Shown here: piece by piece, positions 54,801-62,996 of the stretch
Numbering within the stretch: position 1 is the first letter of the stretch
How the letters are laid out: every line of letters starts with the position of its first letter
Assembly (NCBI GenBank): GCA_016844945.1
Contig: JAERTJ010000187.1
Coordinates: 62,001-126,000, forward strand
Direction: 5' to 3'
Length of the DNA: 64,000 nucleotides
Source of the DNA: Fidelibacterota bacterium
GTDB lineage: Bacteria > Fidelibacterota > UBA8477 > JABMPR01
Notes under the pieces: model-generated
Seen by the model: only the letters and a program-made list of their open reading frames with translations
What the model was told of the DNA's origin: nothing
The model's database searches: none
Translations under genes and position numbers: made by a program

Positions 54801-57550
54801 TGGCGTTTGAGGATGACACAGATGTTGCCACCTGGGGCGTTTATGATGGCGCCACTGGGTATACAACTGTTGCCCATGATGCCACAGCTGGTGTCGGTGG
54901 ATCAGGTGCTCTGGTTTTTGGTGATGGTGGATACGCATTCTATATCAAGCGACCCATCGAAGCTACTCCAGGGACTGATTATTCACTGTCTATCGACATT
55001 AAGACAGTAGGCTGGGATAGTCCCGATACCTATCCAATCACTCTAGCCATTGAAGGTCTGGGTGCTGAGGAAAACTCAATCAGTATCAATAGTCTGACTG
55101 ATTTCACAAACATAACCCTAAGTGGTGAAGCGGAAAACGCAGCTGGTTTTATCAAGCTACAGGGTTCCAATACATCTGCTGCTGGTGCCGGTGGAACCAT
55201 TAGTGTCACTATCGATAACCTGATGTTTGACGATGATCTTGGTCTGGTCGATATCGTTGCACCAGAACTAGTGAGTGCTATGGCACTTTCCAGTACGGTT
55301 GTTGAAGTGTTATTCTCAGAGGATATCGATCCTACGACAGGCGCTGTTCTGACCAACTATATGCTTGATCATGATCTAGGAACCCCAACGGCTGCTGTAG
55401 TTACTGAAGATATTGTGACACTCACCTTGGGTTCGGCAATGGCCTTTGACTCTACCTATACTTTGATCGTCAACAATGTTGAAGATTTAAGTGCGAACGT
55501 CATGCTGGCTGATACTGCCTCCTTTATGTATACTTATGAATTTGTCACCGACTTATTCTTCTCAGAGTATATCGAAGGTAGTTCAAGTAATAAGGCTCTG
55601 GAAATCTACAACCCAACAGATGCTGCAATTGATCTCTCCGGTTACACAATTGGTGGAACCAGTAATGAAGCTACCGACTGGGAATACTGGTACACATTTC
55701 CTGATTCAGCCCTAAGCATAGATGCCATGTCAACCTACACCATCGTTGATGCCAGTGCTGATCAGGAATTACTAGATCTAGCTGATTGGGTGACCCCCTA
55801 CCCGGCACCAACCAGTTATAATGGAAATGATGCCCGTGGTCTCTTCAGAATCGTTGGTTTGGATACCATCCTCATCGATGCGTTGGGTGATCATAACAAC
55901 CCAGGTGAACTGTACTATACAGTAGCAGGTGTCGAAGATGGAATGAAGGACTACACGCTCGTCCGAAAAGCCGCCATAACAATGGGTAATCCTGATTGGA
56001 TGATGGCTTCAGGTGTTGATGCTGAGAGTTCAGAGTGGGTTATGTTCCCACAGAACACTTTCCGCTTCTTGGGCACACATCCACATGATGATCTGGCGGG
56101 TCCCGAGCTGGCAGGTATCGTTGCGGTATCCGAGACACAACTTCAGGTTCGATTTAATGAGCCGGTGGACTCACTGGATGCAAGCGTCCTGACCAATTTT
56201 AGTGTCAGTGATGGTATTGGCAACCCAACAGCTGTGAATCTGGTGAATGACTTCACATTCTTGCTAGAGATTCCAGCCATTACTCCAAACATGATGTATT
56301 CATTGACTGTCAACGGTATCCATGATTTTAATGGAAATGAGATCATGGCTGGTTCAATGATTGATTTTGTTCTGGATATTCCAGGCTTCCTGCCTATCGA
56401 TCGTACAATGAATGACTTTGTTGACGGTATTGGCAACTGGGGACACCCAACCTATTCGGGTTCAACCTCAGGTATCCTGACAACCTCCACGTTTGCCTCG
56501 TCAGACTCTCTGGCATTTGATGGAACACACTCAGGGGAGATGATTCTCCTTGATGACCCAGCTGTTTCAGGTGGTTGGTTTGTGAGACTGTGGAACATCA
56601 ACCGGGTTGATAGAATTGATGCCGACTCGAGGATGTTTTTCTATCTCCGTGGTGGAAACGCAGATATGCAGGCTCGTATTGTTGTCAAAGATGATGATGG
56701 ATATGAAGCCGGTCCATGGCGCGATATCACCCATGCTGAAGACGACTGGCAAGTGGTATCCCTAGATCTGTTGAATGATCCAGTCACAGGTTGGATTACT
56801 GGAAACAGTAGCATTAATGCTGCTGGAGGTAGTGTAGCTATCGATTGTATCCAGCTCAGATGTTCCGAAGATGTCAGCACGACACTCTTCTTTGATATGG
56901 TTACTGAGCGCTTCAATATTGATCCAGTTGAAGTCACATTTGAAGTGAACATGAACGTACAGGTATTGATGGAAACCTTTGTCCCAGGTACAGACTTTGT
57001 GGACATTGCAGGTACCTTCAATGGTTGGGGTGACATATCTATGGTTCTTGATGATCCAGATGCTGATAGTGTCTACACAATGACACTGACAGAGGTTTAT
57101 CCTGGTGAGTCACTGGAATACAAGTACAGAATCAATGGAAACTGGGATACTTCAGAATTCCCAGGTGGTGGTCCCAACCGACTCTATGTCGTTCCAGATT
57201 CCAACAGTACAGTTTACTGCTGGTATAATGATGTGGACGAATATGTAGGTGTGGATGGTCTCGCTATCCCAACAGAATATGCACTTCATGACAACTACCC
57301 CAACCCCTTTAACCCCATAACCCATATCAAGTATGATATTCCTGAGAATACCTATGTAAGGCTCTCTATCTATAACACACTTGGTCAGCATGTGGTTGAT
57401 CTTGTAAATGAAGAACAAGCTCCTGGCTTCTATCAGATGCAATGGAATGGATTGAGTAAAAAGGGTACTCCAGTTGGTAGTGGACTTTATTTCTATAGGC
57501 TTACCACACCTGATTTTACAAAATCAGAAAAGATGACCTTCCTGAAATAA
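51869..57550 (+). CDS. Giant multidomain secreted protein with type IX-like C-terminal sorting signal
   Basis: A 1893-residue protein with a signal peptide ending near PLYANV. Approximate domains: FlgD-like Ig domain (30-125), beta-propeller (130-440), lamin-tail domain (VLINEFDTNTSSLEYIELYN, 451-610), OB-fold (622-815), two tandem copies of a 155-residue carbohydrate-binding-like unit (from about 825 and 980), a Big_5 Ig domain (1127-1224), a second lamin-tail domain (1227-1380), another Big_5 domain (1411-1510), a jelly-roll-like region, a CBM48/AMPK-type glycan-binding domain with VDIAGTFNGWG (1688-1790), and a C-terminal sorting domain with DNYPNPFNPITHIKYDI (1803-1893). No catalytic domain is seen. 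It is likely a cell-surface or released adhesin that binds polysaccharide. Confidence 0.87.
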   Translation: MGKGIEMKRTCFLLMALTLIVGFATPLYANVYATNVTVDATMITPSAESDTVAISFLLNEDADNGVDVKIYNSASTLVRTISLATADMGSNTVYWDGKDDASSMLPDGDYTFEITAMDDGHTEWTKISDPLKTVMYSPKGVAVNRNPDSEYFGRVYISNGYAGTSANTGAFYNGKGVYMYDAVQDTFAFSDGGIAWASSSESPGKTSIGFDDKIYVTEYGNDLLYGFNGDMTGALNVLEADNRLTDQYISANWVHGSGADRVIYTADMHYLTGRGIVKYDIGLNDEMPAGDTGTEIIERPNNGYYQSDVEVDSDGNIYFTQFRGAPDQAYALMKYSPYTGTLLTIEDTLWTTGMSLYAAKGLALDEASNRVVWASEYTGDVLVHDAITGAIIDTVVTGQGRNKDLAFDAAGNLYTIDNNTEYWNVWSAPDGANSYTTPGRAVISIETPVAASDVLINEFDTNTSSLEYIELYNTTDLAIDLATAGYSLVFYNGNGDAEYQTTTLTGSIPANGFFVLAEAGVTDIGGYTPDQNATWTSFQNGVDAVALLKDTNQEDAIIYGSEADTGLETLLGLPGILIANGSSGSSSRVTDGQGGAGYANDDWHITLARTPGATNVAPPPSFTEYTILEIQTPDAGGDVSQYEGELVETSGIITAMTSYSFYMQDGTADYSGIYVYVSGDVSAYAVGDSVTVQGTVSEYNGLTQISSIYDVTVNASGMAVPEPIVLITNTLSEGHEGMLVSISGECTAVSVDAGNDRWAFKIDDGSGDALVDDQIFSDAENSALLGSTYDVVGAVNYYYGAFTVNPRDLTDITEVIIENSLNLTFEDDSDNANWGVYDGATGYTTVAHDATAGVDGTGGIVFGDGGYAYYIKRPVNGTVGTDYFLSVDVKTVGWDTPDTYPITLAVEGLTVEENAVSINGLTEFTTITLMGTITGEAGYIKLEGSNTLAANVGGTISVTLDNLVFIDEYMPVDLDVDLAFEDDTDVATWGVYDGATGYTTVAHDATAGVGGSGALVFGDGGYAFYIKRPIEATPGTDYSLSIDIKTVGWDSPDTYPITLAIEGLGAEENSISINSLTDFTNITLSGEAENAAGFIKLQGSNTSAAGAGGTISVTIDNLMFDDDLGLVDIVAPELVSAMALSSTVVEVLFSEDIDPTTGAVLTNYMLDHDLGTPTAAVVTEDIVTLTLGSAMAFDSTYTLIVNNVEDLSANVMLADTASFMYTYEFVTDLFFSEYIEGSSSNKALEIYNPTDAAIDLSGYTIGGTSNEATDWEYWYTFPDSALSIDAMSTYTIVDASADQELLDLADWVTPYPAPTSYNGNDARGLFRIVGLDTILIDALGDHNNPGELYYTVAGVEDGMKDYTLVRKAAITMGNPDWMMASGVDAESSEWVMFPQNTFRFLGTHPHDDLAGPELAGIVAVSETQLQVRFNEPVDSLDASVLTNFSVSDGIGNPTAVNLVNDFTFLLEIPAITPNMMYSLTVNGIHDFNGNEIMAGSMIDFVLDIPGFLPIDRTMNDFVDGIGNWGHPTYSGSTSGILTTSTFASSDSLAFDGTHSGEMILLDDPAVSGGWFVRLWNINRVDRIDADSRMFFYLRGGNADMQARIVVKDDDGYEAGPWRDITHAEDDWQVVSLDLLNDPVTGWITGNSSINAAGGSVAIDCIQLRCSEDVSTTLFFDMVTERFNIDPVEVTFEVNMNVQVLMETFVPGTDFVDIAGTFNGWGDISMVLDDPDADSVYTMTLTEVYPGESLEYKYRINGNWDTSEFPGGGPNRLYVVPDSNSTVYCWYNDVDEYVGVDGLAIPTEYALHDNYPNPFNPITHIKYDIPENTYVRLSIYNTLGQHVVDLVNEEQAPGFYQMQWNGLSKKGTPVGSGLYFYRLTTPDFTKSEKMTFLK
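54341..55245 (+). repeat. Tandem duplication of a 465-base coding unit
   Basis: The unit from 54341 recurs from 54806, a period of exactly 465 bases (155 codons). Protein identity is high: WGVYDGATGYTTVAHDATAG and then GYA(Y/F)YIKRP appear in both, while many synonymous positions differ. This is a domain duplication inside the giant secreted protein and not a CRISPR or mobile repeat. Confidence 0.9.
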
Positions 57551-57578
57551 ATCCAATTCAACTGAGTTGGTTTTATCG

Positions 57579-57609
57579 GCACCCCGCTTTTTAGCGGGGT
57601 GCTTTTTTT
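57579..57609 (+). terminator. Rho-independent terminator after the giant surface protein gene
   Basis: A perfect ten-base-pair stem, GCACCCCGCT (57579-57588) with AGCGGGGTGC (57593-57602), TTTT loop, then seven T residues. Confidence 0.95.
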
Positions 57610-57777
57610 ATACTTTCATTTTCCTTCATTAGCCTATCCATCGTTTCAACTCGATCTATCCCGATTAGATTAACCGACGGATTGAGCATCGAATTGACGG
57701 TACTTGAGGTGTTACAGAGTTCTGTCCGAGACTGAATCCTTGCCTCAATTAAAATTTTAGAATAGGTCCAAACGAAT

Positions 57778-58410
57778 ATGATTGATAAAAAGAACATGCC
57801 CAACACAAGCAGATCAATGTTTCTCCTGGAAGGAAACATAGGGGCAGGAAAAACAAGCCTGGGCAATCTTCTAAAAGCTTCCAGTCATTTTGAATTTTTG
57901 GAAGAACCTGTAGATACCTGGCGTAAAGGGTTTGCCAGCAATCTGTTTGAAATGTTCTACACGGATATGCCACGCTGGTCCTTTACATTCCAGATTATGG
58001 CCTTCACAACCCGTGCAAAAACCTGGTCAGAGATTCTTAAAAAAGTCCAGGGGGACAAGGTTGTTTTGGAAAGATCGATCTATACAGACAGAAATGTCTT
58101 CGCCAAGAACCTGTATGCAGGTGGTGCAATGAATGATTCAGAGTGGGAGGTGTATCAGCAGCTCTGGGAGTTTCTCTCCTCTAATTACTGCGATGAGCCC
58201 CAAAAAATCATCTATCTTCGAACCCCTGCAGAAGTCTGTCTCGAACGTATAAAACAACGTGGGCGAGATGAGGAAAAACAGATGCCCCTGGATTACCTCA
58301 AAAGCCTGGAGGACCTACATGATGAGTGGCTGATGGACCATCCTGATGTCATTCTCCTCGATGGTAACCGACGGTGGTCAACCACAGAAATTGAGACCCT
58401 CCTTAAGTAG
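57778..58410 (+). CDS. Deoxynucleoside kinase
   Basis: A 210-residue kinase of the dNK family (deoxyadenosine/deoxyguanosine kinase group). The P-loop is LLEGNIGAGKTSLGN, the substrate-binding region EEPVDTWRKGF, the ERS motif is VVLERSIYTDRNVF (the arginine and glutamate contact the deoxyribose), and the lid is RIKQRGRDEEKQMPLDYL. It phosphorylates salvaged deoxynucleosides in the cytoplasm. An ATG at 57796 would give a slightly shorter form. Which base it prefers cannot be read. It is convergent with the metal exporter gene, with one base between the two stops. Confidence 0.92.
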   Translation: MIDKKNMPNTSRSMFLLEGNIGAGKTSLGNLLKASSHFEFLEEPVDTWRKGFASNLFEMFYTDMPRWSFTFQIMAFTTRAKTWSEILKKVQGDKVVLERSIYTDRNVFAKNLYAGGAMNDSEWEVYQQLWEFLSSNYCDEPQKIIYLRTPAEVCLERIKQRGRDEEKQMPLDYLKSLEDLHDEWLMDHPDVILLDGNRRWSTTEIETLLK

Positions 58411-58411
58411 T

Positions 58412-59296
58412 TCAACTCTGCTTAGGAAGCAATTCCACATTTAGGAAAGTCAAACCCGGGATGATGTCCCGAATAGAGTCATTCCCCTGGGCTCGTTGAT
58501 TATCTATTGGTGTAATTTTCACTGTCGCAGCTACTTCATGAGATCCGACATACCACATTCTTAGATCGTGAACCACGTTTTCTTTCGACTCGAATTGTTG
58601 ACGAATCTTATTCTCCATCTCGTTTCCAGCAGCACGGTCAAGAAGGATTTCAGCCGTAGTTGAGAGCAAACCTTTGGACCATTTCAGAATGATAAGCGCA
58701 CCTACAATTCCCATAAGAGGATCCACTACCTGCCATCCCAGATATTTACCCATGAGTAAAGCACCAATAGCCAGGATTGAGGTCAGAGCATCGGCCAGAA
58801 CATGAAAATACGCAGAACGCAGATTGTGATCAGCAATCTCATTGCTGTGGGAGTGATCTTTCAGCGAGGTTCCTATCAGGAGTAGTGCAGAGACAACATT
58901 TATAAGTAGCCCAACAATCGCAACAACTATTGCCTCACTAAACTGGATGGAAACAGGCTCGATAAATCGTTCAATTGATTCGATAATCATGAATAGAGCG
59001 ACCACGGCTAGAGCCACGGCACTGGCAAAACCTCCCAGGGTAGTGACTTTTCCCGGTCCAAAGGAGAAACGTTTGTTTCCAATATTGCTTCTGGCGTATC
59101 GATACGCAAAAATGCTTATACCAAAGGCTGCAGCATGGGTACCCATATGCCAGCCGTCTGCTAATAGGGCCATAGAGCCGGTCATATAGCCAGCTCCGAT
59201 TTCGACAAACATCATAATAAATGTTAAGGCGAACACACGCCAGGTTTTGGTCTCATTTGCCATGTGATCGTCGTGGTTAGAGTGTGAGTGTGACAC
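58412..59296 (-). CDS. dmeF: Cation diffusion facilitator metal exporter, DmeF-like
   Basis: A 294-residue CDF transporter. The histidine-rich N terminus MSHSHSNHDDH precedes six hydrophobic helices. The metal site motifs are MALLADGWHMGTHAAAFG (helix 2) and FHVLADALTS (helix 5), with YFHVLADALTSILA intact; the GWHMGTHAAA form is typical of DmeF-type cobalt/nickel exporters. It removes divalent metal from the cytoplasm using the proton gradient. Translation starts at GTG (59296) with an AAAGGA site eight bases before it. It follows the methyltransferase gene by 11 bases on the same strand, and a TetR regulator is divergent upstream, which suggests metal-responsive control. Confidence 0.87.
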   Translation of the reverse strand: MSHSHSNHDDHMANETKTWRVFALTFIMMFVEIGAGYMTGSMALLADGWHMGTHAAAFGISIFAYRYARSNIGNKRFSFGPGKVTTLGGFASAVALAVVALFMIIESIERFIEPVSIQFSEAIVVAIVGLLINVVSALLLIGTSLKDHSHSNEIADHNLRSAYFHVLADALTSILAIGALLMGKYLGWQVVDPLMGIVGALIILKWSKGLLSTTAEILLDRAAGNEMENKIRQQFESKENVVHDLRMWYVGSHEVAATVKITPIDNQRAQGNDSIRDIIPGLTFLNVELLPKQS

Positions 59297-59307
59297 AAAT
59301 ATATCCT

Positions 59308-59973
59308 TTATTTTATTGCAGTGATGTAGGCGAATTGTCGATTGATTCGACCGATTTTGATATGCTGAAAACCAACATCTTCAAGAAGAGGAATTAACTG
59401 CTGTACATTATTCCGGAGTCGTTTTTGACCCCCATGCAAGTGAATCATCAAGCCACTGAAGCGTTGAATGATAGATCCTTTTCCATCAGGCTCCATATCC
59501 ACGATATAGACAGACCCACCTGTCTTTAGAACGCGATAGAATTCCTTGATACCCTGCCGCTTTAGATCGCCTGGGAGGTGGTGCATCACCAGGCTATTCA
59601 TGACGACATCAAAAGTCTCATCGGCATGTGACAGGTTTTCAATGACATCTACATCAAAGTTCACTTGCTTGTTTGAGCGTTGGGCCTTCTGACGGGCGAC
59701 ATTGATCATTTTCGATGCGGCATCTGAGCCATAAACCCTTCCTTCATCACCAACCATATCTTCAGCCAGGAGGGCTTGATCCCCAGTACCGCATCCAACA
59801 TCCAGCAAGATGTCTCCCTTTTTATAAGGAGCTTTGGCAGATATTTCTGTTCTCAGCTGTCGAGCTTTTCCGAATGACAGGATATTAACCAAGGTATCAT
59901 AAAAGGACGCCCAGGGGATAGTTTGTCCTGAGGTCACTGGGTCCTGGATTGAGGTGTTTTTGTTTGTGTGCAT
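59308..59973 (-). CDS. Class I SAM-dependent methyltransferase
   Basis: A 221-residue methyltransferase. The SAM-binding motif I is LLDVGCGTGDQALLAEDM, motif II is VYGSDAASKMINVARQKA, and FDVVMNSLVMHHLPG plus FYRVLKTGGSVYIVDMEP match the UbiE/ArsM-like Methyltransf_11 group. Its substrate is unknown; ArsM-type methylation of a metalloid is possible because a metal exporter follows, but no cysteine pattern of ArsM was noted. An AAGGAG site precedes the ATG. It heads a minus-strand pair with dmeF, divergent from tetR. Confidence 0.87.
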   Translation of the reverse strand: MHTNKNTSIQDPVTSGQTIPWASFYDTLVNILSFGKARQLRTEISAKAPYKKGDILLDVGCGTGDQALLAEDMVGDEGRVYGSDAASKMINVARQKAQRSNKQVNFDVDVIENLSHADETFDVVMNSLVMHHLPGDLKRQGIKEFYRVLKTGGSVYIVDMEPDGKGSIIQRFSGLMIHLHGGQKRLRNNVQQLIPLLEDVGFQHIKIGRINRQFAYITAIK

Positions 59974-60070
59974 TTCAGGTCTCCTTAATATTCAAACACA
60001 CAATTCAATACTGAACACTGTGTGCGGAATAATTATATTAATCCCTGCAGGGCATGTCAACAGACAAGCT

Positions 60071-60099
60071 TTGAGATTTGTTCGGTTATGAACATATCA
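60071..60099 (+). promoter_or_regulatory. Candidate promoter and operator of the TetR gene
   Basis: TTGAGA (60071-60076) and ATATCA (60094-60099) are 17 bases apart, and the spacer holds the palindrome GTTC-GGTTAT-GAAC (60080-60093), a plausible self-operator for the TetR repressor encoded 29 bases downstream. Confidence 0.4.
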
Positions 60100-60127
60100 C
60101 CAGAATTGTACGGAAAATGAGGAAAAT

Positions 60128-60715
60128 ATGAACCATCGAAAGCTTGATCGACGGGTAGCAAGAACCAGGAATCTTCTGCGTCAGGCTCTAGTTTCACTCA
60201 TGACAGAACAGAGTTATGACTCCATCACAGTGCAGAACATTCTAGATAGGGCAGATGTGGGACGTTCCACTTTTTATTCCCATTATCGTGACAAAGAAGA
60301 ATTACTTATCAGTGGTATGGACGAGATTCTTCATAGCCTCATCCTTACGCTGGAGCACCCTGATAACTGTGATCATCAGAAAATCTTATCCACTGAGCCC
60401 CTCTTCCAGCATGCTCAGGATGAGTTTCAGTTGCATAAAGCCATCATGGGAGGACAGGGAATAAATCTTATGGTGCACAAGATCCAGAAACATCTTGGAC
60501 AACATGTGGAGGAAGAGTTGGAGAAATGGTTCCATGATGACGTTTCCCCCAATGTCCCGATCTCTTTACTGGGGCATCATGTAGCAAGTGTCTTACTCAC
60601 CTTGCTCAGATGGTGGTTTGACAATAACAAACCGTACACACCGGGGCAAATGGATAGCATGTTCCAAAAGTTGGTCATGCCCGGTATCATGGAGTTCATG
60701 AAATCCAAAACCTAA
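60128..60715 (+). CDS. TetR/AcrR-family transcriptional regulator
   Basis: A 195-residue repressor. The N-terminal helix-turn-helix is ARTRNLLRQALVSLMTEQ followed by YDSITVQNILDRADVGRSTF and YSHYRDKEELL. The C-terminal ligand domain is of the TetR_C_8 type (LRWWFDNNKPYTPGQM near the end). It is divergent from the methyltransferase-dmeF pair and probably controls it, with ligand unknown; metal or metalloid sensing is only a guess from context. The ATG has a GAGG site. The gap to the divergent gene is 154 bases. Confidence 0.92.
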   Translation: MNHRKLDRRVARTRNLLRQALVSLMTEQSYDSITVQNILDRADVGRSTFYSHYRDKEELLISGMDEILHSLILTLEHPDNCDHQKILSTEPLFQHAQDEFQLHKAIMGGQGINLMVHKIQKHLGQHVEEELEKWFHDDVSPNVPISLLGHHVASVLLTLLRWWFDNNKPYTPGQMDSMFQKLVMPGIMEFMKSKT

Positions 60716-61150
60716 TTGTCCGCTGAAATCTATTAAAGATGGATCTACACCTGATCGTCATCACGAAGGAGTGCAACGACTGTTATGATCTCTCTTTTTG
60801 TAACAGACCTTTAGCTTGTGAGCACTTTTGAATCCCTGTGGAATTGTGGAGATTGCTTCTCCCTTCGGGATCGCAAGGACGTTTGTGGACATATTGTTAC
60901 CCCGCCTTTTAAGGCGGGGGGCAGGGGTATCCATGGAGAATGGACTTTAGTCCAAATGGGTTGGGCTAAAGCCCTGTTATGGGAGAGCCCCAACCCCCGG
61001 CCTGAAGGCCGGGGGTAAGTGATAGGTGACTCCAAGAGTAGAACGAGAAATGAATACGATTGTATTAAGACAAAAATTATCTTAAATCTAATCTTGTCAT
61101 GCCTGAGGTCACGATTATCTTCTTTAATCCATTCGTGGGGATAAAGTCAG
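60716..61150. repeat. Cluster of REP-like palindromes between tetR and the phenylalanine hydroxylase gene
   Basis: This region has no gene. At 60756-60793 and, inverted, at 60849-60880 are copies of the CGAAGGAG...ATCTC / GAGATTGCTTC intergenic repeat. Between 60900 and 61016 are four stacked perfect hairpins: CCCCGCCTT-TT-AAGGCGGGG, TGGACT-TT-AGTCCA (60941-60954), GGGCT-AA-AGCCC (60963-60974) and ACCCCCGGCCT-GA-AGGCCGGGGGT (60993-61016). Such sets are typical of REP or RAYT-associated elements; no transposase is present here. Confidence 0.7.
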
Positions 61151-61180
61151 TTGATAATAACAGGTTAGGGATCGTATTAA
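61151..61180 (+). promoter_or_regulatory. Candidate promoter of the aromatic amino acid operon
   Basis: TTGATA (61151-61156) and TATTAA (61175-61180) lie 18 bases apart, 37 bases before the phenylalanine hydroxylase start. GATCG-N8-CGATC spans the -10 box and could be an operator. Confidence 0.45.
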
Positions 61181-61216
61181 AGCGATCAACCAAGTAGCTT
61201 TTCAACCTACAGGAAG

Positions 61217-62986
61217 ATGATGTATAAAAGTTTATCTGTATTGGACAATCCCATTCTGAATCGCTTACCAGATCATTTAAAACAGTTCATCAAACCTCAG
61301 GTCTATGAACATTACACTGCCATTGATCAGGCTGTTTGGCGCTATGTCATGCGTCGAATCATGAATTACCTCCCAGGTCTGGCTCATGATTCATTTGTCG
61401 ATGGTATCCGCAAGACTGGGTTATCAATTGACTCAATTCCAGAAATGAACGAGATGAATGAGGTGCTGGCTGAAATTGGTTGGGCAGTAGTCCCCGTAGA
61501 TGGTTTTATTCCCCCTGCTGCATTTATGGAGTTTCAGGCTTACAATGTCTTAGTGATTGCTGCTGACATTCGTCAACTCCAACATATTGAATATACACCA
61601 GCACCTGACATTATTCACGAAGGCGCTGGTCATGCACCTATTATTGCCAATCCTGAATATGCTGAATACATCCGCCGATTTGGCGAGGTTGGGTCAAAAG
61701 CCATCGGAAGTGAAAAAGATTTTCAGCTCTATGAAGCCGTCCGACACCTATCCATTATCAAAGAAGCACCTGGAACTACAACGCATGAGATACAAGAATC
61801 AGAGAACAAAATTACTGAACTTCAAAACGATATGGGTGAGCCCAGTGAGCTGGCTCAAATAAGAAATTTACATTGGTGGACCGTGGAATACGGGCTCATC
61901 GGACCTGAGGATGACCTTAAAATTTATGGTGCTGGTCTGCTTTCCTCCATTGGAGAGAGCAGCATGTGTCTGAGCAAACACGTAAAAAAAATTCCCTATA
62001 CACTTCAGGCTGCTCAACAAGATTTTGATATCACCAAACCACAACCCCAACTCTACTATACACCAGACTTTGCTCATCTCAGCCTGGTTTTGGAGGAGTT
62101 TGCCAATACAATGTCTCTTCGCAAAGGTGGTCTGGAAGGGCTCCAAAAATTGATTGCCTCGAAAAGTTTGGGGACAGCTGAACTGAGCACGGGTCTCCAA
62201 ATATCTGGGCATTTTTCGGATGTGCTATCTCACGAAGGAGATCCCATCTATATCAGAACGCATGGACCAACAGCCCTGGCTCTCAGAGATAGAGAATTAG
62301 TGGGTCATGGTACCCAATATCATATCCAGGGTTTTGGATCTCCCTTAGGAAAACTAAAGGGGATCAATCTCTCCATTGAGGATATGGGTCCTCGGGACCT
62401 TATGGCCTATGACATCTACGAAGGCAAAACAACCCATATTGAGTTTGAAGGTGGAATCACAGTCCAGGGCGAAGTGATTACAGGTAAACGTAACCTCCAG
62501 GGTAAGATTGTACTCATCAGTTTCAAGGATTGTACGGTGCGTTTTGGTGAACAGGTTTTGTTTGAACCAGAATGGGGTGTTTATGATATGGCGGTTGGTA
62601 ATACAGTCATCTCAGCCTTTAGTGGACCTGCTGATAAAACTAGTTTTGATTTGATTACCCACATCCCAGGAGAACAGACTATTCAGCCAGATTATCCAGA
62701 TTCTTATCTCAGGCTGTGTACGCTTTATGGGCAAATCAGAGAAACTCGAGAAGGAAACAGAGAGGTATCTGATCTCGGGAAAATATTCAATACGCTGATA
62801 GAAGAACATCCACAGGACTGGATTCTTGCGTTAGAGATATATGAGTTAAGTATGGAAAACGAATTGCTTCACCAGAGGATTGGAGATTATCTCCAGCTTC
62901 AAAGAGAATCCCAGAGTGAGGTAGCACATTTGATAGAGAATGGCATTGAGTTGGTGCAAAAGCAGTTCAATGGATCCGGAACATAA
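61217..62986 (+). CDS. phhA: Phenylalanine 4-hydroxylase (aromatic amino acid hydroxylase)
   Basis: A 589-residue iron- and pterin-dependent hydroxylase that converts phenylalanine to tyrosine. The iron ligands are H134 and H139 in PDIIHEGAGHAPII and E224 in WWTVEYGLIGPED, with YTPAPDIIHE and FGEVGSKAI around them. Beyond the roughly 300-residue catalytic core a 260-residue C-terminal part (FEGGITVQGEVITG and on) is present; long forms of this kind are known, for example in Bacillus. A second ATG at 61220 is better spaced from the AGGAAG ribosome site. It is followed 10 bases later by the dioxygenase of the next steps of tyrosine breakdown. Confidence 0.92.
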   Translation: MMYKSLSVLDNPILNRLPDHLKQFIKPQVYEHYTAIDQAVWRYVMRRIMNYLPGLAHDSFVDGIRKTGLSIDSIPEMNEMNEVLAEIGWAVVPVDGFIPPAAFMEFQAYNVLVIAADIRQLQHIEYTPAPDIIHEGAGHAPIIANPEYAEYIRRFGEVGSKAIGSEKDFQLYEAVRHLSIIKEAPGTTTHEIQESENKITELQNDMGEPSELAQIRNLHWWTVEYGLIGPEDDLKIYGAGLLSSIGESSMCLSKHVKKIPYTLQAAQQDFDITKPQPQLYYTPDFAHLSLVLEEFANTMSLRKGGLEGLQKLIASKSLGTAELSTGLQISGHFSDVLSHEGDPIYIRTHGPTALALRDRELVGHGTQYHIQGFGSPLGKLKGINLSIEDMGPRDLMAYDIYEGKTTHIEFEGGITVQGEVITGKRNLQGKIVLISFKDCTVRFGEQVLFEPEWGVYDMAVGNTVISAFSGPADKTSFDLITHIPGEQTIQPDYPDSYLRLCTLYGQIRETREGNREVSDLGKIFNTLIEEHPQDWILALEIYELSMENELLHQRIGDYLQLQRESQSEVAHLIENGIELVQKQFNGSGT

Positions 62987-62996
62987 AGGAGTCGAA

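Noticed and set aside
54341-55245. Long repeat that could be a CRISPR or insertion element
   Set aside because: There are only two copies, in frame within one gene, with a 465-base period and protein-level conservation.
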